A DNA stretch of 64,000 bases, from NCBI RefSeq assembly GCF_012275445.1, contig NZ_JAAZQK010000004.1:186001-250000 (forward strand), read 5' to 3'. Positions 7,342 to 15,097 of the stretch are shown here, in pieces. The notes under the pieces are model-generated. The model was not told where the DNA came from. It ran no database searches and was given only the letters and a program-made list of their open reading frames with translations. Positions within the stretch are counted from its first letter, which is position 1. The number at the start of each line of letters is the position of its first letter. The DNA is from Rhizobacter sp. SG703 (GTDB taxonomy: Bacteria; Pseudomonadota; Gammaproteobacteria; Burkholderiales; Burkholderiaceae_C). A program made the translations under genes and the position numbers.

Positions 7342-10300
7342 CACCCTTTCATCGTGCTCGCGAGGAGGCGAGACAGTTTCGGCAGGACCTCTTCGGGGTG
7401 GCTGCCGGAACTGGCATTGCGTCCAAAGCAATCATTGATGCCGCCGCCAGCGAGGATGCGGAGGATTTCCAGATTTCGGACGCCAATCCATCGGACAAGG
7501 CGCTTGGTGGCGCCGACGCTGTCCTGGAGGTCAAGTTCCGACAGATAGTCGTCCGCAACGACGTATCAACGGGCGAGCGCGCCTTCCTCGTCGCCCATGA
7601 ATTCGGGCACTGGAAGCTCCATCACGACGGGCATGAGGGCTGCCACAAGGTCGTCGACTCGACCTTGAAGCCAGAGGACGGCGACACGTTCGGTGTCCAG
7701 AAGGTCGAGGCCTACGGGGCTCGGGAACGTGCCGAGCTGCAAGCCAACATCTTCGCCCGCGAGCTGCTGCTACCCAGAGAAGTGGCTCGAGCCCTGTTCC
7801 TTGCCGGCAAGACGGCGGAACAGCTCACGACTGAACTCGACCTTCCCCTGGAGCTGGTCCGGCAACAGCTGCTCGACGGCCTGCTGCTTCCAGAGCCAAC
7901 CGAAGAACAGTCCGAGCCGCCCAAGGTCATCACCCCAACGGCGGAGCAGATAGCGGCGGCTCAGTCCGAGGCCACAACGTCATTGGTGAAGGCCGGTCCC
8001 GGCACCGGCAAGACGGCCACATTGCTGATGCGGGTCCAACACCTCCTGGCAAACGGCGCCAAGCCGGAGGAACTGCTGCTGCTCACCTTTTCCAACCGAG
8101 CGGCAAGAGAGCTGGTGGACAGGCTGCAGCAGCTGGGCGTTGAAAACGCGCACGAAATGTGGGTCGGCACCTTCCACGCGTTCGGGCTGGAGTTCCTGCG
8201 AAAGAACTGCGAACAGTTCGGCCTGAAATCTCGCTTCGGCGTCGCCGACAAGATGGCCGAGATTGCGGTGCTGGAGCCGCACATCTACAGCCTGGGTCTG
8301 CAAGCGTTCAACCCCTTGGGTGACCCACTCGACTGGTTGAAGACTGTCGTGGAGGCCATCCAGCGAGCGAAGGACGAGCTCGCTGACGCCGCCACCTACG
8401 CTGCAGCGGTGGAGGAATCCGCCGCCGATACGCCGGCCGACCTGCTTGCCAAGCGGCGAGATGTCGCAAAGCTCTACAGCTGCTACGAGGAGAAGACCGA
8501 GGCCAACTCCAGTCTTGTGGACATGGGCGACCTCGTGATGCTGCCCGCGCTTGCCCTGACGAACAACTACGACAGCTTCAAGGCCAGCGTCGGTCGCTTC
8601 CAGCACATCCTTGTGGACGAGTACCAGGACGTCAACCGGGCCAGCGCCCAGCTCGTGATGGCTCTTGCCGCCCATGCAGAATCGCTCTGGGTGGTTGGCG
8701 ATGCCCGTCAGGCCATCTACCGCTTCCGCGGCGCATCCATGCGCAGCATCGTCAACTTCGGTGACGACTATCCCGACCACGTGCCTTTTCCGCTCAACGA
8801 GAACCGGCGCAGCTACGAAGAGGTCGTTCGAGTCTTCGAACACTCGGGGCGCGCGACACACCCGCTGCAGCTCATCCTTCCGCTCGACGATGTAGAGCCT
8901 GCCCGAGGCGCAAGCGGCGTGAAGCCTCGCCACGTCAAGTGCGCCACCACGGACATTGTTCGCGGTGAAGTTGCGGCCAACATCGCCCGCATTCATGGAC
9001 TCGGCATCGCGTACAGAGACCAAGTCGTACTGGCCAGCACTCACGAAACCTGTGGCGACACAGCCGATGCCCTGAACGCCGCGGGCATACCTGCACTCCA
9101 CCTTGGCGACATCTTCCAGCGCTCCGAAGCCAAGGACCTGCTAGCGTTGCTGCAGGTCTTCATAGACCGGTCCGGCAGCGGCCTACTGCGCATCTCCCGC
9201 CTGCCGGGCCTAGAAATGCCCGCGGCGGACGTCGACCTCATCCTCACTTGGCTCGACAGCGCTCGACCAGAGCCGCTGTCCTGGCTAGATTCGCCGCCGC
9301 CCGGTCTTTCGGCCAAAGGCATCGCGGCCCTTCTACGCTGGAAGGCCGCCTTCCAGGGCCTTGCGTCGAAAGACTCGCCCTGGGAGGTCATCTGCACCCT
9401 TCTTCTCGACCGAACAGGCATCCTCGCGCCGCACCTGGCGGGCAACGGAATACTCGACATTACTCGCCGCATCGCCCTGTGGCAGCTCATCTATTTCCTG
9501 CGTGTGCCCGACGGCGGTCACGCGTATCAGACAGTCGGAAGTTTCATCTCCCGCCTACGTCGGCGCCTGCGTATCGGCGATGACCGCGAGCTACGCGTAC
9601 CGCCGCCGGAGGCCGACAGTCTCGACGCGGTAGCCGTCATGACCATCCACGGCAGCAAGGGGCTCGAGTTCGAGGCGGTCCACCTTGTCGATATCGACGC
9701 CAAGCACTTCCGTATGGGGGCTGACCCAGACTTGGTCCCTGAGTCCTTGCTGCAGTCCCTTCAACATCGCGAGAACTTCGAGGAAGAAACTGAAGCCTCG
9801 AACAAGCTGTACGTCGCACTCTCCCGGGCACGCGAGCATCTCGTCCTGTACGAGAGCCAAGGCGCCTACAAGGCGCAATGTGTGAGCGCAATCGAGCATG
9901 CCGCGCATCTTCTCCAGCCTGTTCAAGGGTTCGCGGCTGCACCCAAAGCGGTTATACCCAAGGCCTCGGCCACGGGCAGCCATCAGGCTGGGCGCTGCGA
10001 GTTTCCGGGGTTCATGACCTACATGGTCTGCCCGAGGCGCTACTACTACGACTACGTCAAAAACCTCAAGCCGGCATCTGGGCTCCACCCTGCGGCCCTG
10101 ATTGAGGGTGCGGTGATGCGCGAGCTCTTCGTCCCCTATGGCGCCGACCCTTCGGTCGCTGCCGATGATGTCGAAAAGACGCTGGCATCGCTAGGGCACG
10201 CCTACAGAGATTCGCTCCCTCATCTGCGCGCGTACGCTGATGGCCTGCTGTCTGCAGGACGCAGCCTGATACGCGGACAGCGCGCCGCCATGGCCAAGCC

Positions 10301-10661
10301 CTTCCAGGTCACGTGCGCGGGGCTGCTAGTCAACGTGACGGCGCACAACATCTCGCGTTCCGGCGACACGTACACGATTGACTTCGTGCGCACGAAGCCG
10401 GCGGGCAAGCTCGGCCGGCAAAGGTCTTCAATCCGTTGGATGCTGAAATACCTAGCCGCAGAGAACAAGAACCTCTCGTTCTTGGCGCGCATCCACGTCC
10501 TCAGCACCGGAGACGTAGAGACACTCGGGCCGGACAGCCCCACATGGAACAACAAGTTCGCCCTGGCGGCGGCCGAGGGCCTGCTGGCCGGCAACTTCGA
10601 AGCTCGCCCGAACCAGTGGGAATGCCCGAAGTGCCGGCACTTCCTGCATTGCCCGGCCTGA
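7338..10661 (+). CDS. ImmA/IrrE metalloprotease fused to UvrD-type helicase and Fe-S nuclease-like domain, 1107 aa
   Basis: GTG start at 7338 overlaps the previous stop. Residues 1-180 form an ImmA/IrrE zinc protease: HEFGH at 87-91 and E133-L-Q-A-N-x-F-A supply the zinc ligands. From about 215 it is a superfamily 1A helicase: Walker A GPGTGKT at 220-226, LLLTFSNRAARELVDRL, GTFHAF, VDEYQD with D427-E428, GDARQAIYRFRGA, then ALSRAREHLVLYE. Residues from about 885 resemble the Cas4/AddB nuclease tail: C898 (CPRRYYYDY) and C1096, C1099, C1105 (CPKCRHFLHC) keep the four Fe-S cysteines. The expected Asp...Glu-x-Lys centre is not clear (TIDFVRTKP), so nuclease activity is doubtful. A single protein joining a regulatory protease to a DNA-translocating motor suggests a sensor of foreign or damaged DNA that relieves repression of the neighbouring sigma factor. 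That role is inferred. Confidence 0.85.
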   Translation: MTPFHRAREEARQFRQDLFGVAAGTGIASKAIIDAAASEDAEDFQISDANPSDKALGGADAVLEVKFRQIVVRNDVSTGERAFLVAHEFGHWKLHHDGHEGCHKVVDSTLKPEDGDTFGVQKVEAYGARERAELQANIFARELLLPREVARALFLAGKTAEQLTTELDLPLELVRQQLLDGLLLPEPTEEQSEPPKVITPTAEQIAAAQSEATTSLVKAGPGTGKTATLLMRVQHLLANGAKPEELLLLTFSNRAARELVDRLQQLGVENAHEMWVGTFHAFGLEFLRKNCEQFGLKSRFGVADKMAEIAVLEPHIYSLGLQAFNPLGDPLDWLKTVVEAIQRAKDELADAATYAAAVEESAADTPADLLAKRRDVAKLYSCYEEKTEANSSLVDMGDLVMLPALALTNNYDSFKASVGRFQHILVDEYQDVNRASAQLVMALAAHAESLWVVGDARQAIYRFRGASMRSIVNFGDDYPDHVPFPLNENRRSYEEVVRVFEHSGRATHPLQLILPLDDVEPARGASGVKPRHVKCATTDIVRGEVAANIARIHGLGIAYRDQVVLASTHETCGDTADALNAAGIPALHLGDIFQRSEAKDLLALLQVFIDRSGSGLLRISRLPGLEMPAADVDLILTWLDSARPEPLSWLDSPPPGLSAKGIAALLRWKAAFQGLASKDSPWEVICTLLLDRTGILAPHLAGNGILDITRRIALWQLIYFLRVPDGGHAYQTVGSFISRLRRRLRIGDDRELRVPPPEADSLDAVAVMTIHGSKGLEFEAVHLVDIDAKHFRMGADPDLVPESLLQSLQHRENFEEETEASNKLYVALSRAREHLVLYESQGAYKAQCVSAIEHAAHLLQPVQGFAAAPKAVIPKASATGSHQAGRCEFPGFMTYMVCPRRYYYDYVKNLKPASGLHPAALIEGAVMRELFVPYGADPSVAADDVEKTLASLGHAYRDSLPHLRAYADGLLSAGRSLIRGQRAAMAKPFQVTCAGLLVNVTAHNISRSGDTYTIDFVRTKPAGKLGRQRSSIRWMLKYLAAENKNLSFLARIHVLSTGDVETLGPDSPTWNNKFALAAAEGLLAGNFEARPNQWECPKCRHFLHCPA

Positions 10662-10678
10662 GCGGCCCCGGCCCCCAC

Positions 10679-10709
10679 GCTTCCGATTTCCAGGCCTTCC
10701 TGCGACTTA
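10679..10709 (+). promoter_or_regulatory. Promoter-like two-block motif before the ubiquitin-like operon
   Basis: GCTTCCGATTTCC (10679-10691), nine bases, then TGCGACTTA (10701-10709), 51 bases before the ATG of the ubiquitin-like gene. Both blocks and the spacing are identical to the motif at 5891-5921, while the nine bases between differ at several positions and flanking sequence is unrelated. Conserved blocks with a fixed-length variable spacer are what a shared promoter looks like, rather than a chance duplication. Confidence 0.65.
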
Positions 10710-10760
10710 CCCAGCATGAGCTGCGCATCCCGCGCGGCTCACAAGCTGTAAGGAGCAGCA

Positions 10761-11258
10761 ATGCCAACCCGCGTTTACATCCAGTCGGAGTTCTTCTCTG
10801 ACATCAAGTTCGTCGAAGTCAGCGACGAGGCCACCGTCGCCGAGCTGAAGCACGCCATCCTGGCGCTGCTGCCGCCCGGCACCGAAGCGTCGGACCTGAC
10901 CCTCTCGGTTGAGGACGATGACGACGACGTCCACGGCAACGCGACCCACGTCAAGCACCTCAAGAAGGAGCACGGCGTACGCGTGCACCTCCACCGCTGC
11001 AAGCAGATGGAAGTGCAAGTCCGCTTCGGCGTCGAGGTCGTGCACCGCAAGTTCCGCCCAGCGACCACCGTCGGCCGCGTTCGCCTGTGGGCGGGCGAGC
11101 AATTCGGCATGGCGCCGGGCGACATCGCCGAACACGTCCTGCAGATTGCCGGCACCACCGAGCAGCCCGACGTCGACGTCCACATCGGCACGCTAACGAA
11201 GTGCCCGCAGTGCGAGGTGACGTTCGACCTGGTGCCTGCGCACCGCATCAACGGCTAA
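10761..11258 (+). CDS. bilA: Bil-type tandem ubiquitin-like protein, 165 aa
   Basis: Two beta-grasp repeats are visible. Residues 1-80 (PTRVYIQSEFFSDIKFVEV, then ATVAELKHAILALLP) and 81-165 (MEVQVRFGVEVVHRKFRPA, then TTVGRVRLWAGEQFGM) each show a strand pair, a helix and closing strands, as in ISG15-like tandem Ubl proteins of bacterial Bil operons. The second half contains a CPQC pair near the end. The chain finishes -RING, so a terminal glycine is already exposed for adenylation and no tail has to be trimmed. AAGGAG precedes the ATG. E2-, JAMM- and E1-like genes follow directly, which fixes the assignment. By analogy with characterised Bil systems it is conjugated to a phage structural protein. 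I did not see a phage target here. Confidence 0.85.
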   Translation: MPTRVYIQSEFFSDIKFVEVSDEATVAELKHAILALLPPGTEASDLTLSVEDDDDDVHGNATHVKHLKKEHGVRVHLHRCKQMEVQVRFGVEVVHRKFRPATTVGRVRLWAGEQFGMAPGDIAEHVLQIAGTTEQPDVDVHIGTLTKCPQCEVTFDLVPAHRING

Positions 11259-11268
11259 GGAGCGGGGT

Positions 11269-11727
11269 ATGGCACCGGACGAGCAATCGCTACGTGCCGA
11301 CCTCGCGTCGGCGCGTTTTCTCTCGGGCGAGGACCGCAACCGCTGGCAGTTCAAAAAACTGGAGTGGCCCTTCGCCTACATCAATGTCATCGCCCGCGAC
11401 CGGCGCGAGTACACGCTGCGCCTGGACTGCAGCGGCTTTCCGACGACCCCGCCCACCGGCACGTTCTGGGACCTATCGACGAACAGCAAGCTGAGCTTCG
11501 ACAAATGGCCCCAGGGCGGCGAGCGCCTGCAGTTGGCCTTCAAGCCTGGTTGGAAGAATGGCGACGCGCTCTACATCCCCTGTGACCGCGAAAGCATCGT
11601 CGGCCACGACTGCTGGTTCGCCCAGTACCCCCAACTCATCTGGAAGTCCGCCAAGGGCATCAGCCATTACCTGGAGGTGGTCCATGACCTTCTTCAAAGC
11701 CGCGACTACGCCGGCGCCCCTGCTTGA
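11269..11727 (+). CDS. bilB: Bil-type E2-like ubiquitin-conjugating protein, 152 aa
   Basis: The gene starts 11 bases after bilA with its own AAGGAG. Its length matches the UBC fold. Strands FAYINVIARDRREYTLRLD and the proline turn FPTTPPTGTFWD resemble the E2 core, and the ALYIPCDRES segment places C105 where an E2 active-site cysteine would be. C115 in GHDCWF is a second candidate. The tail (WKSAKGISHYLEVVHDLLQS) is the closing helix. In Bil systems the E2 takes the Ubl from the E1 and attaches it to the target. The 3' end overlaps the JAMM gene by 44 bases in another frame, so translation is tightly linked. The assignment rests mainly on position, size and the cysteine motif. Confidence 0.78.
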   Translation: MAPDEQSLRADLASARFLSGEDRNRWQFKKLEWPFAYINVIARDRREYTLRLDCSGFPTTPPTGTFWDLSTNSKLSFDKWPQGGERLQLAFKPGWKNGDALYIPCDRESIVGHDCWFAQYPQLIWKSAKGISHYLEVVHDLLQSRDYAGAPA

Positions 11728-12199
11728 GGTGCCGGCCGCGCTCTGGACGGAGCTGACGGCCCACCTGCGTGCGCAAGGCGCTGGCGTTCGCGAAAGCGGC
11801 GCCTTCCTCCTTGGGCGCAAGACCGACGCCGGCCGCGTGGTCATGCGCTTTGTGCCCTACGAGCAGCTGCAACCTGACGCGTTCAGCAACGACTACGTGT
11901 CGCTGAAGGCCGACAGCTTCGCCAAGCTCTGGGAGGTCTGCCGCGCCGCCGGCATGACCGTCGTGGCCGACGTGCACACGCACCCCTTCGGTCCCGGCCA
12001 GAGCCGTTCGGACCGCACCAACCCCATGGTCGCGCTGAAGGGGCACATCGCGCTCATCGTGCCCAGGTTCGCCAAGGGCAACCCGCGCCCCCGCGACCTC
12101 GGGCTCTATGTCTACCAAGGCAACCACCAGTGGGCGTCGTATTCGGGCTCCGATGTCGGCCGCCTCCTGCGACTCACCGATGCTGGAGTTTTTCAATGA
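11684..12199 (+). CDS. bilC: Bil-type JAMM/MPN deubiquitinase, 171 aa
   Basis: The JAMM zinc signature is complete: E37 in RESGAFLLG, then H98-T-H100-P and S107-R-S-D110, with five residues between HP and S where the classical motif has six. The protein is little more than the catalytic MPN core, as expected for a Ubl-removing protease. The start at 11684 has GGAGG upstream and lies inside the E2 gene; the end overlaps the E1 start (ATGA at 12196). Its role in Bil systems is deconjugation or recycling of the Ubl. Because the Ubl already ends in glycine, processing of a precursor is probably not needed. The gene letter follows operon order as I recall the published naming. Confidence 0.88.
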   Translation: MTFFKAATTPAPLLEVPAALWTELTAHLRAQGAGVRESGAFLLGRKTDAGRVVMRFVPYEQLQPDAFSNDYVSLKADSFAKLWEVCRAAGMTVVADVHTHPFGPGQSRSDRTNPMVALKGHIALIVPRFAKGNPRPRDLGLYVYQGNHQWASYSGSDVGRLLRLTDAGVFQ

Positions 12200-13593
12200 A
12201 CGAGTTCGACGCTGATTCCATGCACCGGCTGGCCAAGATGGCCCTGGACGCCGGTGAGGTCGCCTCGCCCGAGGAGGCCGTGGCCCTGTTCTCGCGCTAC
12301 CGGCTGCGCATTCACGTCGGCCACGGCTGGGCCAGCACGTTGGCCGGCCAGGCCTGCTTCCTAACCGCGCTGAACACAGCCGGGCGCGCCTTCCTCGGCG
12401 GCGTCGAGGTCTACGGCGACCTGGGCTTCACGCTCGACGTCCCGCTGTACCAAGGTCGCAGCGCTCTGGGCATCGCCGAGGAGCTCGGCGCCGCGGTGGT
12501 CAACAACGCCGCCACCGAGCTGCCCACGCTCGTGCTCGGCGCCGCCCCCGCGGGCGCGCGGCCGGCCTTCTGCGTTCAGCTCGGCTGGGACCACTGGCGC
12601 TTCGGGATTGCGCCCGTCGGCGCCGACGGCGGGCTGACCTGCGCTGACGACAACCCGCTCGCGGGCATCGGCGCCGCGGCGCTGGGCGTCAACGAGGCGT
12701 TCATGCACGTCCGCGGCGACCTGGCCGAGGCCGGCCACCGCAGCGTCGGCATGTCCCTCTGGAACCCGCTGGCCGTCGCCGACTGGCGCGACGACGCGCA
12801 CAAGGGCCCCGAGCTCGCCTATTTGCCAAAGTCCCTCTGGCTGGTCGGCCTGGGTCACCTCGGTCAGGCCTATGCGTGGGCGCTTGGCATGCTGCCCTAC
12901 TCGGTCGACGGCCGCCCGCACCTGGTGCTCCAGGACTTCGACAAGGCGGCCAAGTCCAATCTCAGCACCTGCTTGCTGCTGTGGTCCGGTGACCTGCTCA
13001 AGCCGAAGGTCCGGGCGGTGGCAACCCGCCTCGAGGCCGCCGGCTTCACCACCGCGCTGGTCGAGCGCCGGTTCGGCCCTGGACACCGCGTGATGGTTGA
13101 CGAGCCGACTGCGGCGCTTTTCGGCGTCGACAACGTGGCCGCCCGCCGTGACCTGGATACTGCCGAGTTCGCGCTGGTTGTCGAGACCGGGTTGGGCAGC
13201 GGGTATCGCGACTTCCGCAACATCCGCCTGCACACCTTCCCGGGCCCGCGCCTGCCGTCCCAAATCTGGACGGCCGAATCCACCGCGCAAGCGGCCACCG
13301 AGCTGAACGGCACCTACAAGAAGCTGGCCGATGAGCGCAAAGACATCTGCGGGATGACGTTGCTGGCCTCGCGCGCAGTGGCTACGCCGTTCGTCGGCGC
13401 GCTTGCAGCGGTGCTGGCCATGGCCGAGGTGATGCGCCCGCTCCACGGCGGCCTGGTCTACGCCGCCTTGGATGTGCAGATGAAGAGCCTGCGCCACCGC
13501 ACCGGCGCAGCGCCTTCCCCCTACCAGGGGCTCCAGACGGCCTTCGTTCAAGCCGAGAAGCGGCCGGTCAGCTCCACGCGGGAGGCGGCGTGA
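12196..13593 (+). CDS. bilD: Bil-type E1-like ThiF-fold activating enzyme, 465 aa
   Basis: The C-terminal two thirds is a ThiF/MoeB/E1 domain: nucleotide loop G218-L-G-H-L-G223 (SLWLVGLGHLGQAYAWALG), then D247-F-D249 and KSNLSTCLLL, which bind ATP-Mg in E1 enzymes. C385 in RKDICGMTLLASRA is a good candidate for the thioester cysteine. The N-terminal 200 residues are an additional alpha/beta domain of the sort seen in bacterial multi-domain E1 proteins. The gene starts by ATGA overlap with the deubiquitinase and ends by GTGA overlap with a small membrane-protein gene. It should adenylate the Ubl C-terminal glycine and pass it to the E2. Confidence 0.85.
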   Translation: MNEFDADSMHRLAKMALDAGEVASPEEAVALFSRYRLRIHVGHGWASTLAGQACFLTALNTAGRAFLGGVEVYGDLGFTLDVPLYQGRSALGIAEELGAAVVNNAATELPTLVLGAAPAGARPAFCVQLGWDHWRFGIAPVGADGGLTCADDNPLAGIGAAALGVNEAFMHVRGDLAEAGHRSVGMSLWNPLAVADWRDDAHKGPELAYLPKSLWLVGLGHLGQAYAWALGMLPYSVDGRPHLVLQDFDKAAKSNLSTCLLLWSGDLLKPKVRAVATRLEAAGFTTALVERRFGPGHRVMVDEPTAALFGVDNVAARRDLDTAEFALVVETGLGSGYRDFRNIRLHTFPGPRLPSQIWTAESTAQAATELNGTYKKLADERKDICGMTLLASRAVATPFVGALAAVLAMAEVMRPLHGGLVYAALDVQMKSLRHRTGAAPSPYQGLQTAFVQAEKRPVSSTREAA

Positions 13594-13994
13594 GCAGACA
13601 CCACTACCGCCGCCGCCGCCGACGCAACAGTCTTTCCTCGGCGGTGGACGACACGGCACACATTGCTGCCAGCTTCGGCCCTGTTGGAGCCCTCTGGACT
13701 GGCGCGATTGGCTTCGCTGTCTTCTATGCGGCACTGCCTGCTTGCATGATGTCCTGGACTGCGGACCGTAAGGCCACCATGAAAGGCCCAGCCGCGGCGG
13801 CCTTCGCGAACTTGCTGGACCAGGTCATGTGGCACCGCTTCATATCGCCCTGTCAGTGGGCCGGGGTCGCCATCCTGCTGGTGTGCTCGGCCATCGCCAT
13901 TTGGAAGCTTCTCGACCAAGCCGAGCTCGATGATGAAGACGTGACCTTCCTTAGCTTCATCTCAAAGGGCATCAGCCGGCTGATTGGGCATTGA
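13590..13994 (+). CDS. Two-helix membrane protein, fifth gene of the Bil operon, 134 aa
   Basis: A GTG start overlaps the E1 stop (GTGA at 13590-13593), so it is made from the same message by coupled translation. The N-terminus is very basic (HHYRRRRRRN). Residues about 30-55 (FGPVGALWTGAIGFAVFYAA) and 85-107 (CQWAGVAILLVCSAIAIW) are membrane spans. The loop between and the acidic tail (DQAELDDEDVTF) look soluble, and both ends are probably cytoplasmic by the positive-inside rule. I know of no such component in the four-gene Bil set. It could be an effector, a membrane anchor for the machinery, or a passenger. A terminator-like hairpin lies 240 bases downstream. Confidence 0.75.
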   Translation: MSRHHYRRRRRRNSLSSAVDDTAHIAASFGPVGALWTGAIGFAVFYAALPACMMSWTADRKATMKGPAAAAFANLLDQVMWHRFISPCQWAGVAILLVCSAIAIWKLLDQAELDDEDVTFLSFISKGISRLIGH

Positions 13995-14064
13995 AGGTCT
14001 AGCCTCCGCGCACTGGCCGCTGCATCAGCTCCTGCGTAAGGCAGCGGGCGAGTACCGCTACGTC

Positions 14065-14089
14065 AAATTACGGTGCTCATCCGTAATTT
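14065..14089. promoter_or_regulatory. Perfect 9-bp inverted repeat, AT-rich
   Basis: AAATTACGG (14065-14073), spacer of 7, CCGTAATTT (14081-14089). It lies between converging genes, where an operator would have nothing obvious to control. It may mark an unannotated promoter, or form a hairpin with a short AT-rich stem. Confidence 0.45.
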
Positions 14090-14233
14090 ACACAATCGTT
14101 CAGTAGTCCGCCCTTGGTGGCCTCGAAGCAATCCTTCAGCGGCCAGTTCCTCGAGCGCCTAATTTCTGCAACCTGTCAGGTGGCAAGCCGACCCTTGCGA
14201 TGCCGCGATGGCTACCTCGCTCCGTCAAAGGGA

Positions 14234-14257
14234 AAGGGCACGACAATGCGTGCCCTT
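14234..14257. terminator. Hairpin terminator between Bil operon and minus-strand gene
   Basis: AAGGGCACG (14234-14242), 6-base loop, CGTGCCCTT (14249-14257) form a perfect 9-bp stem. The A/T ends make it usable from both strands, and it sits between two converging transcripts. No long T run follows, so strength is uncertain. Confidence 0.6.
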
Positions 14258-14309
14258 CGAATCAAGGCATGGCACTGCCGGCCATGCAACTTCCAGCGTC
14301 AATGCCCTA

Positions 14310-14984
14310 TCAGTGCAGTGCCGCCGCAAGGTCTTCGCTGCAGACCAGCACGGTGACTGCATGCGTTACCTCTTGCCCCAGAATGAGCGAGCAAACGCTG
14401 TGCAAGGGACGGAGCAAACGCCCGAGCCAGATGAGTGTCTGAGCATCGCATGGGCGGCTGGGGGACTCCTGCAACAGCCGCAGCACCAGTCCCGGCGCAT
14501 GAAAGCCGACCGGGACGTTCATGAAGACAGGTATGCACGATGCCTCGTCCATGAGCAGTGCATGAATCCGTCCGCGTTGCATGCAGTCCAACAGATATCG
14601 TTGGATTCCGGGGTCGCCGAGCGGCATCACGAATCTGGCCTGAGCCTTGTTCGCCTGCAAAGTGAGGAGCGCAACATGCTCTCCGGCGCCAGGCATCACG
14701 AGCATCTCGAAGCGTTGGTCCGGCGCACGGCCGAACGTGCCCAACTCAGCCAAGAGCGCCGTCGGTGCCCATGAAACGATGCTGCGTCCGTCGAATCCCT
14801 GATTCCCCAGTTCCTTGCGGAGGAAATTCTCGTCACGCACGCGCCCAATCCGCAATTTGGCGAGGACTTCGCCGTCATCAATGTCCATAAATTCATTCGA
14901 TAGATTGCCTAGGAACTTCGTGTAGCGATGACGTGCTGCCAACCTGCAAACCGTGACGCGTTGCACCCTCGCCACGCACGACAT
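14310..14984 (-). CDS. Hypothetical protein, about 224 aa
   Basis: I do not recognise it. The chosen ATG (14984) has AGAGG very close by; the frame extends further upstream to 15095 and other starts are possible. The interior reads like a real globular protein: IVSWAPTALLAELGTFGRAP, then RFEMLVMPGAGEHVALLTLQ, FVMPLGDPGIQRYLLDCM and VLRLLQESPSRPCDAQTLIW. Cysteines are scattered without a metal motif. It diverges from kptA with about 110 bases between. The shared upstream region and the cargo setting suggest a role with kptA, but no function can be named. Confidence 0.5.
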   Translation of the reverse strand: MSCVARVQRVTVCRLAARHRYTKFLGNLSNEFMDIDDGEVLAKLRIGRVRDENFLRKELGNQGFDGRSIVSWAPTALLAELGTFGRAPDQRFEMLVMPGAGEHVALLTLQANKAQARFVMPLGDPGIQRYLLDCMQRGRIHALLMDEASCIPVFMNVPVGFHAPGLVLRLLQESPSRPCDAQTLIWLGRLLRPLHSVCSLILGQEVTHAVTVLVCSEDLAAALH

Positions 14985-15097
14985 GCCTCTATAGAGACAT
15001 GTTTTCCACGTTCGGCTTGACCCGCGGCTACCAGCCCTGCAGTCTCGACAGATGACTGGAAGCGCGCCCCAGCGGGCGCAGCCAAACCGACGCAACG

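Larger units (their letters stand above)
13995..14309. other. Gap between converging genes with two inverted repeats
   Basis: No gene is visible in these 315 bases. They lie between the end of the Bil operon and the end of a minus-strand gene. Two features stand out and are listed separately: an AT-rich inverted repeat at 14065-14089 and a GC-rich hairpin at 14234-14257. Confidence 0.6.
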
